NCBI GenBank assembly: GCA_018816485.1
Contig: JAHIVL010000036.1
Span: forward strand, 1-9,431
DNA: 9,431 bases
Direction: 5' to 3'
Source of the DNA: Patescibacteria group bacterium
GTDB taxonomy: Bacteria > Patescibacteriota > Microgenomatia > UBA1400 > PJMF01
The position numbers were made by a program, and so were the translations under genes. The first letter of the stretch is position 1, and each line of letters opens with the position of its first letter. Below, piece by piece: positions 5,173-9,431 of the stretch. The notes beneath the pieces were generated by a model. The model saw only the letters and a program-made list of their open reading frames with translations. It was not told the DNA's origin and made no database searches.

Positions 5173-8022
5173 ATGTCACAATTAAAAACTCACTTACTAG
5201 CTGAGGATCCTTCCGTTGTCCTGATAGGAAACAGCACAATGCTTCGATCTCAAGTTATAAAAATGCTGCAGAACCAGAGTCTGCGCGTCATTGTTGTTGA
5301 GATAGAAGAAATTCTTGAAGGAAAGACGAATCTAGAGATTTTTAACAATATCTACAAGACAATCTGGGTGCACGAGCACGACGAGCATTTGTCTGAAAAT
5401 TACCTAGACATACTAAGCATTGTGAAGGAAATAAAAGTTCCCGTTGTGGTTGTAGCCAATCTGATTTCAAATCTAATAGACTCCAGCAGTGATCTGCTTC
5501 AAGGATGGAAAGAAAGATCTCAAAAACAGACACAGTTTATTGTTGATTGTAATTATTATTTACCCAAAGCAAGTTTTATCTTTGGCCAAGATGTGGTCTC
5601 AAAAGACTTGTTAGGCACTAGTCTGGAGTTTGCTGTTCAAAATATCCAAAAAGGAGTTATTGTTGATCCGAATATAGAAGTTGGAGTTATTAGCTCGGAA
5701 CTTTTTATCGAGAATCTAAAAGAATATCTATTTAAACCAGGAAAGCAAAGCAGCGTTTTAATTAAAGGAGAAGACGTGAGCTCTGGTCTAGCAATTAATC
5801 TTCTTAAGAGACTCTATGACTTGTATCATAATACTAACTTAGAAATTATAGTTGATTCTATAAAGACAAACGATCTAATCCCCTTCTCTGTTAAAGAAAA
5901 AACTATTCATTCAGATTTTAAAACGGTGATTGCAAAGATCGTCAAAAGTCTCAATTCTCCTCAGGAAATTAAAAAAGCCGGCCCAATCAAAAAACCAAAT
6001 GAAAAACTTAAATTTGAAGAAAGAATTGAACCAGTTGCAAGGCAAAAATTTGAGACTAAATCTGTGGTTCTTAGTTCTCCAAAAATTGACGTAGATAACG
6101 AAATACAGAGAATTTTTAAAACAACTAGAACGGAAAACAAGGTCGATAGAATTAGAAAAATTGCTAAGGATACTAAAAAAATTACGAAGAGATCTGGCAG
6201 AAAAAAGATTTTCTTTATTGGTGGAGTTGGAGCTGCGGGAGCGGCAATAGGAATAATAGTTTTATCTTTGATATTTTATGTTTCTCAGTCTATTTTGAGA
6301 AAAGAGTTGGCAGCCTTTATTTCTAGAGGAATAGTTGATCAAGAAATGGTTTTTATAGAGGATGGAGGTCTTAAAAGAATAACAGATTTTGTAAGTTTGC
6401 AAGTTGACGGATATGGGTCGATTATTGAAACAAATTTAATATTAGACGCTTCTTCAATGGTTGAGATAAGCGAAGATCTCCAATCGATCCCACAAATGCT
6501 CTTAGAAGTGAATGAGGCGTCTAAAAACTTGTTTTTACAAGTTATGGCTGGAGATAATAATAAAACTAGTGAACTAGCCCAAATTTTAGATGACAAAGCT
6601 CAGCTAGCCTATGAAAATCTTTCTGGTATTCAAGCAAGCTTTAGCTTGATTGACTTCAACATAAAATCCGAAAATAGAGAGGTTATTATTGCGGATTATG
6701 AAAATAAAATAAAAGAGATTAGGAGCGGAATTGCTATTGAGCAGCAACTTAAGCCAATTATAGCTTCTCTCACAGGAGAAACATCTAAAAAAACATATGC
6801 TGTTATTTTACAGAATAACCAAGAGCTTAGACCAACGGGTGGTTTTATTCAGGCTGTAGCGCTTCTTAATTTTGACCAAGGAGTTTTAGTATCTCATGAC
6901 GTCTACAGCGTTTATGAACTCGATGCCAAGCTTCCAGGATCAATAATTCCCCCCCCTGACATCGTAAATTATTTAGGTGAAGAAAAGTGGTATTTAAGAG
7001 ATAGCAACTGGAACCCAGATTTTCCAACAACTAGCGCACAAATTGGATGGTTTATCAATAAAAGCATTGGTGTAGATATCGATGGAGTTGTAGCAATAAA
7101 TCTCTTCTCAACAAGAGATCTGTTTGAGGTATTGGGTCCAGTTGATTTGCCAAAATATAACGAAGTTATTACTCATAAAAATCTTTTAGAGAGAATGGAG
7201 TTTCATTCAGAAGTAGTTTTAATTGACTCTCCAGACTCGATTGATTATTCAGTCGCAATATTCGAAAAATTAATTGAAAAAATTGCCAACATAAATAGAG
7301 ATAAAGTTCCATCTTTTCTCTCTGCTCTAGAGAATTCAATCTTAGATAATCAAATTTCAATTTCTGTAACTGAAAAAAGCGACCAGCTTGTTTTGCATAG
7401 TTTGGGTTGGACTGGAGGTCTAGTAAAGCCAAACTGCCCCACTCAGCTTAGCTTGGTAGATTGTCAGGTTGACGCGTTTTCTCAAGTTGAGGCAAATATA
7501 GGAATAAACAAAGCAAATTATTATTTAGATAGATTGATTGTTCATAAGATAATTGTTGATCGAGAAAAAGCAATTCATATGAGAGAAATTACGTTTAGCA
7601 ATAACGCAAAATCGAACTCATGGCCAAAAGGAACCTACAAATCATATCAAAGATTTTATATCGACAAAGATGCTACCATTGATAAAATTTTAATTAATGG
7701 CTCTGCCTTGATCGAAGAACAGATATCTCAAAAAGAGGTAAACGGCTTTAAAGAGATTGGCATTAGAGTTGATGTACCAATACAAACACAAGTTGTAGTC
7801 GAGTTAAACTACGCTACACCGCACGACTTTATGAATGGGTTTTCATATGTGTTTTTTAATAAAAAACAAGCAGGAACGTCTGGAGATTCATTGAAAGTCA
7901 GTTTTGAATATGCAGATGATATTGAGCCAGTATTAATAGCTCCTGCAGCCGAGGTTTTTGATAAAATTATTACGTTTGACTCTGGATTTGAGAATTCGTT
8001 GTTTAGTGTTGAATTTCAATGA
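5173..8022 (+). CDS. DUF4012-family membrane protein with epimerase-like N-terminal region
   Basis: The function is unknown. The 949-residue product has four parts. Residues 12-235 form an alpha/beta region resembling an extended short-chain dehydrogenase/NAD-dependent epimerase: SVVLIGNSTMLRSQVIKML (14-32) sits where the dinucleotide-binding loop belongs but lacks the GxxGxxG glycines, and no YxxxK catalytic pair is seen. Residues 261-345 are a Lys/Arg-rich linker. One membrane helix lies at about 346-370. The rest is presumably outside the membrane and contains the DUF4012 core, with LQNNQELRPTGGFIQ (546-560), the WNPDFP motif (613-618) and GVDIDGVVAINL (633-644). C755 and C764 could form a disulfide. 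There is no cleavable signal peptide, which fits an N-in, C-out topology. A C8 tract lies at 6949-6956. DUF4012 proteins are frequent in CPR genomes and are presumed to be envelope proteins. This is the only gene here ending in TGA. Confidence 0.85.
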   Translation: MSQLKTHLLAEDPSVVLIGNSTMLRSQVIKMLQNQSLRVIVVEIEEILEGKTNLEIFNNIYKTIWVHEHDEHLSENYLDILSIVKEIKVPVVVVANLISNLIDSSSDLLQGWKERSQKQTQFIVDCNYYLPKASFIFGQDVVSKDLLGTSLEFAVQNIQKGVIVDPNIEVGVISSELFIENLKEYLFKPGKQSSVLIKGEDVSSGLAINLLKRLYDLYHNTNLEIIVDSIKTNDLIPFSVKEKTIHSDFKTVIAKIVKSLNSPQEIKKAGPIKKPNEKLKFEERIEPVARQKFETKSVVLSSPKIDVDNEIQRIFKTTRTENKVDRIRKIAKDTKKITKRSGRKKIFFIGGVGAAGAAIGIIVLSLIFYVSQSILRKELAAFISRGIVDQEMVFIEDGGLKRITDFVSLQVDGYGSIIETNLILDASSMVEISEDLQSIPQMLLEVNEASKNLFLQVMAGDNNKTSELAQILDDKAQLAYENLSGIQASFSLIDFNIKSENREVIIADYENKIKEIRSGIAIEQQLKPIIASLTGETSKKTYAVILQNNQELRPTGGFIQAVALLNFDQGVLVSHDVYSVYELDAKLPGSIIPPPDIVNYLGEEKWYLRDSNWNPDFPTTSAQIGWFINKSIGVDIDGVVAINLFSTRDLFEVLGPVDLPKYNEVITHKNLLERMEFHSEVVLIDSPDSIDYSVAIFEKLIEKIANINRDKVPSFLSALENSILDNQISISVTEKSDQLVLHSLGWTGGLVKPNCPTQLSLVDCQVDAFSQVEANIGINKANYYLDRLIVHKIIVDREKAIHMREITFSNNAKSNSWPKGTYKSYQRFYIDKDATIDKILINGSALIEEQISQKEVNGFKEIGIRVDVPIQTQVVVELNYATPHDFMNGFSYVFFNKKQAGTSGDSLKVSFEYADDIEPVLIAPAAEVFDKIITFDSGFENSLFSVEFQ

Positions 8023-8037
8023 AATCGCAATATTTGT

Positions 8038-8057
8038 TGATATATGGCTATATATCA
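8038..8057. repeat. AT-rich inverted repeat after the DUF4012 gene
   Basis: TGATATAT and ATATATCA are perfect 8-nt arms separated by GGCT, 16 nt after the DUF4012 stop. The stem is almost all A-T and no T-run follows, so it is at best a weak terminator or an RNA-end processing signal. Confidence 0.4.
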
Positions 8058-8062
8058 GAAAG

Positions 8063-8091
8063 TTGCATATTTTCCTCAAGAGCTTTATACT
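8063..8091 (+). promoter_or_regulatory. Probable sigma-70-type promoter for the L25 gene
   Basis: TTGCAT (8063-8068) and TATACT (8086-8091, five of six matches to TATAAT) are separated by exactly 17 bp. Transcription would start near 8098 and give a leader of about 53 nt. That leader has only a weak AGAAAG (8133-8138) in place of a Shine-Dalgarno sequence, and a short palindrome AATAATTATT. The -35 keeps only the TTG of the consensus. Confidence 0.5.
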
Positions 8092-8150
8092 ATCTGTCAC
8101 CGCAAAATAATTATTGTTAAATAAGTAAATTAAGAAAGTGTAATGAATAT

Positions 8151-8891
8151 ATGACGAATACATCGGAAAAAATTGTGTTTCACGTCTCGACTAGACACGC
8201 AAAAGGATCAGGCAATGCTTCTAGATTGAGAAGAGAAGGCAAAACGCCTGGAAATATTTATGGTCTTAACAAAAAATCAGTTGCCGTTATAACTGATTAT
8301 CAGGGAGTGAAAAAGCTTTACCAATCACATGGTGACACAGGTCTAGTTTATTTACAAGTAGATGATGATAAAAAGCAAATTCCAGTATTAATTGATGAGG
8401 TTTCATCAGTGGTAATTGGCGAGGGCATTTTACATGTTTCTTTCAAGAGAGTCAGCTTGAGTGTTAAAATTGAAGCTGAAATTCCAGTTGTTTTGATTGG
8501 TGAAACTAAAATAGATGACGCAGTTGTTTCTTTGGTCAAAGACTTCGTTTTAGTTGAAGCGTTGCCAGCAGATTTATTAGAGAATTTTGAGGTTGATATT
8601 TCAAGTCTCACAGAGGTAGGGCAGAGCATTACTTTAGCAGACTTGAATTTTGATAAATCAAAAATTACGCTCATCTTAGGTGAAGATGAAGAAACTTTGG
8701 ATGTTATGCTTGTAAATGTTCAAGCTGTCAAAGAAGAGGTTGAAGAAGTAGTTGAAGAAATAGTTGAAGAAACTCTACCTGAGGCTGAGATCGACGGCAA
8801 AGACAAACCCGAGGTTGAAGGCGAGAAGACTAACGATGGTGATGAAAAATTACCCAAAAAGTCAGTCGAAGAAAAAGCTTCAAAAAAATAA
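8151..8891 (+). CDS. rplY: 50S ribosomal protein L25/CTC (TL5 family)
   Basis: This protein binds 5S rRNA in the large ribosomal subunit. The 246-residue product is the long two-domain CTC/TL5 form. The N-terminal L25 domain (about 8-98) contains the signature SRLRREGKTPGNIYG (24-38). The C-terminal TL5 beta domain (about 100-190) includes IPVVLIG (111-117), EALPADLLENFEVDIS (136-151) and the later SITLADL (159-165). Residues 192-246 are a low-complexity tail rich in Glu, ending in KKSVEEKASKK; such tails are common in the CTC group. The start yields the normal N-terminus, a few residues before the first L25 strand. The gene has its own likely promoter and ends 3 bp from the convergent downstream gene, with no terminator hairpin between them. 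Confidence 0.94.
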   Translation: MTNTSEKIVFHVSTRHAKGSGNASRLRREGKTPGNIYGLNKKSVAVITDYQGVKKLYQSHGDTGLVYLQVDDDKKQIPVLIDEVSSVVIGEGILHVSFKRVSLSVKIEAEIPVVLIGETKIDDAVVSLVKDFVLVEALPADLLENFEVDISSLTEVGQSITLADLNFDKSKITLILGEDEETLDVMLVNVQAVKEEVEEVVEEIVEETLPEAEIDGKDKPEVEGEKTNDGDEKLPKKSVEEKASKK

Positions 8892-8894
8892 AAA

Positions 8895-9317
8895 TTACTC
8901 CTTAAAGATTGGGTTGTTGGGATCAATTGTTTTGGCTTGACTCCACAGGTTTTCTGACTCCTCATTTTCGCCTAAAATTTTCTTTAGTATGGATAGATTT
9001 ACAAGAGCATCTCTTGAGTTTGGTTGCTTTTCAACAATGCTTTCCCAATATATTATTTCAGCTCTAATTTCTGACTTTGTTTTTTTTGATTTGAAATATT
9101 GATCTGGTTGAGTGGGAAAGTAACTTGAATCATTTTGAGCTTCCTCACTATTTATTTTTTCTTTAATGAAGTAAAAAAACGTCAGGTTTATTATCAATAA
9201 AACGATAATAATTGCTAGAAATATTATTTTAGCTTTTTGAATTTGGATAAAAACAAGATCTAGAAAAAATGTGACCAAATAAGCGAGTAGTTTAAGTTTA
9301 AATAGTAGCAACTTCAT
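8895..9317 (-). CDS. Small membrane-anchored TPR-like protein
   Basis: I do not recognise a specific family. The 140-residue product starts with two hydrophobic stretches (about 3-26 and 30-51; KIIFLAIIIVLLIINLTFFYF is the stronger helix). A polar linker (52-80) follows. The C-terminal part resembles one to one-and-a-half tetratricopeptide repeats: YWESIVEKQPNSRDALVNLS (90-109), then ENLWSQAKTIDPNNPIF (122-138), with the xxDPNNP turn typical between TPR helices. TPRs mediate protein-protein contacts, so this may be an anchor or scaffold at the membrane. The ATG at 9317 is the only methionine and has no Shine-Dalgarno sequence; -10-like boxes lie 5-8 nt upstream. It converges on the L25 gene with a 3-bp gap. 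Confidence 0.78.
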   Translation of the reverse strand: MKLLLFKLKLLAYLVTFFLDLVFIQIQKAKIIFLAIIIVLLIINLTFFYFIKEKINSEEAQNDSSYFPTQPDQYFKSKKTKSEIRAEIIYWESIVEKQPNSRDALVNLSILKKILGENEESENLWSQAKTIDPNNPIFKE

Positions 9318-9322
9318 TAGTT

Positions 9323-9331
9323 ATTATAATA
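9323..9331 (-). promoter_or_regulatory. -10 region of the minus-strand TPR-like gene
   Basis: On the minus strand this reads TATTATAAT, containing two overlapping -10 hexamers: TATTAT at 9331-9326 and TATAAT at 9328-9323. They end 8 or 5 nt before the ATG, so transcription would start at or within about 2 nt of the start codon. No clear -35 is seen; the upstream DNA is occupied by the inverted-repeat arm at 9330-9348. Confidence 0.5.
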
Positions 9332-9410
9332 GACTTGTAGCGAAATAATAACTACGGCACTTTCAAATATATGTAAAATTGACAATACTTCTTATTTCGC
9401 TACAAGTCTA
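9330..9410. repeat. Perfect 19-bp inverted repeat with a 43-bp centre
   Basis: The left arm TAGACTTGTAGCGAAATAA (9330-9348) is the exact reverse complement of the right arm TTATTTCGCTACAAGTCTA (9392-9410). The arms flank 43 bp (9349-9391) that contain a perfect -35-like TTGACA on the plus strand at 9379-9384. The repeat lies just upstream of the minus-strand TPR-like gene, and its left arm touches that gene's -10 box. Read outward, both arms give the same sequence, which fits paired operators for divergent transcription. There is no target-site duplication and no T-run, so neither a mobile element nor a terminator is well supported. Confidence 0.75.
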
Positions 9411-9431
9411 ATACCTGAGTGGGCCAGTTTG

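Noticed and set aside
8020..8040. Possible UGA-as-glycine reading, since the DUF4012 gene ends in TGA and the frame continues beyond it
   Set aside because: All other genes are free of in-frame TGA and use ordinary GGN glycine codons; a reassigned code would put TGA inside many genes. The next in-frame TGA follows five codons later in non-conserved sequence.
8348..8674. 108-codon minus-strand frame opposite the L25 gene
   Set aside because: It is a shadow of a confidently identified ribosomal protein gene, is rich in Ser/Thr/Lys from reversed codons, and has no recognisable domain.
9330..9410. Inverted repeat as a miniature transposon or CRISPR repeat pair
   Set aside because: There is no target-site duplication next to the arms, the element is only 81 bp, and CRISPR repeats would be direct rather than inverted.
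9411..9431. Possible start of a tRNA or another gene at the right edge
   Set aside because: Only 21 bases remain, with no start codon or tRNA arm that can be paired, so nothing can be supported.

Overview
This AT-rich window is most likely the replication-origin region of a candidate phyla radiation (Patescibacteria) genome. That placement is inferred from three things: an origin-proximal core-gene cluster, compact small proteins, and a large DUF4012-family membrane protein, a family common in CPR genomes. I cannot name the class. The genes read cleanly with standard stops: eight end in TAA and one in TGA, and no frame needs a reassigned UGA.

Layout. (1) Positions 1-1306 hold the 3' part of dnaA; its 5' end lies outside the window. 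(2) Positions 1307-1581 form a non-coding chromosomal origin. It has DnaA-box-like sites in two orientations, repeated GTTAATAAC motifs, a DnaA box followed by in-register CTA triplets (a DnaA-trio element), and an A/T-only melting region that runs into dnaN. (3) Positions 1582-5110 are a tightly packed, same-strand run: dnaN, rpmH (a 48-codon gene, easily overlooked), rnpA, yidD, yidC, a jag-like KH/R3H gene and an RNase HI-like gene. (4) Positions 5173-8022 encode a 949-residue protein with a cytoplasmic Rossmann/epimerase-like N-terminal part, a basic linker, one membrane segment and an exported DUF4012 region. (5) Positions 8023-8150 carry a likely promoter for a ribosomal protein L25/CTC gene (8151-8891). 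(6) A small convergent gene on the minus strand (8895-9317) encodes a membrane-anchored TPR-like protein. Its upstream region contains a perfect 19-bp inverted repeat (9330-9348 / 9392-9410).

How they work together. DnaA binds and melts the adjacent origin, and DnaN is the replicative sliding clamp. RpmH and L25 are 50S ribosomal proteins, and RnpA is the protein subunit of RNase P. YidD and YidC insert membrane proteins, and the Jag-like protein is an RNA-binding partner usually encoded beside YidC. The RNase H-like protein would cleave RNA in RNA-DNA hybrids. The DUF4012 and TPR proteins are probably envelope proteins of unknown role.

The points most worth a second look are the well-organised origin, the -10-like boxes lying 5-9 nt before the starts of SD-less genes (suggesting leaderless mRNAs), the degenerate epimerase-like domain fused to DUF4012, a C8 tract in that gene, and the terminal inverted repeat. 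I found no mobile element, CRISPR array, complete tRNA or rRNA.
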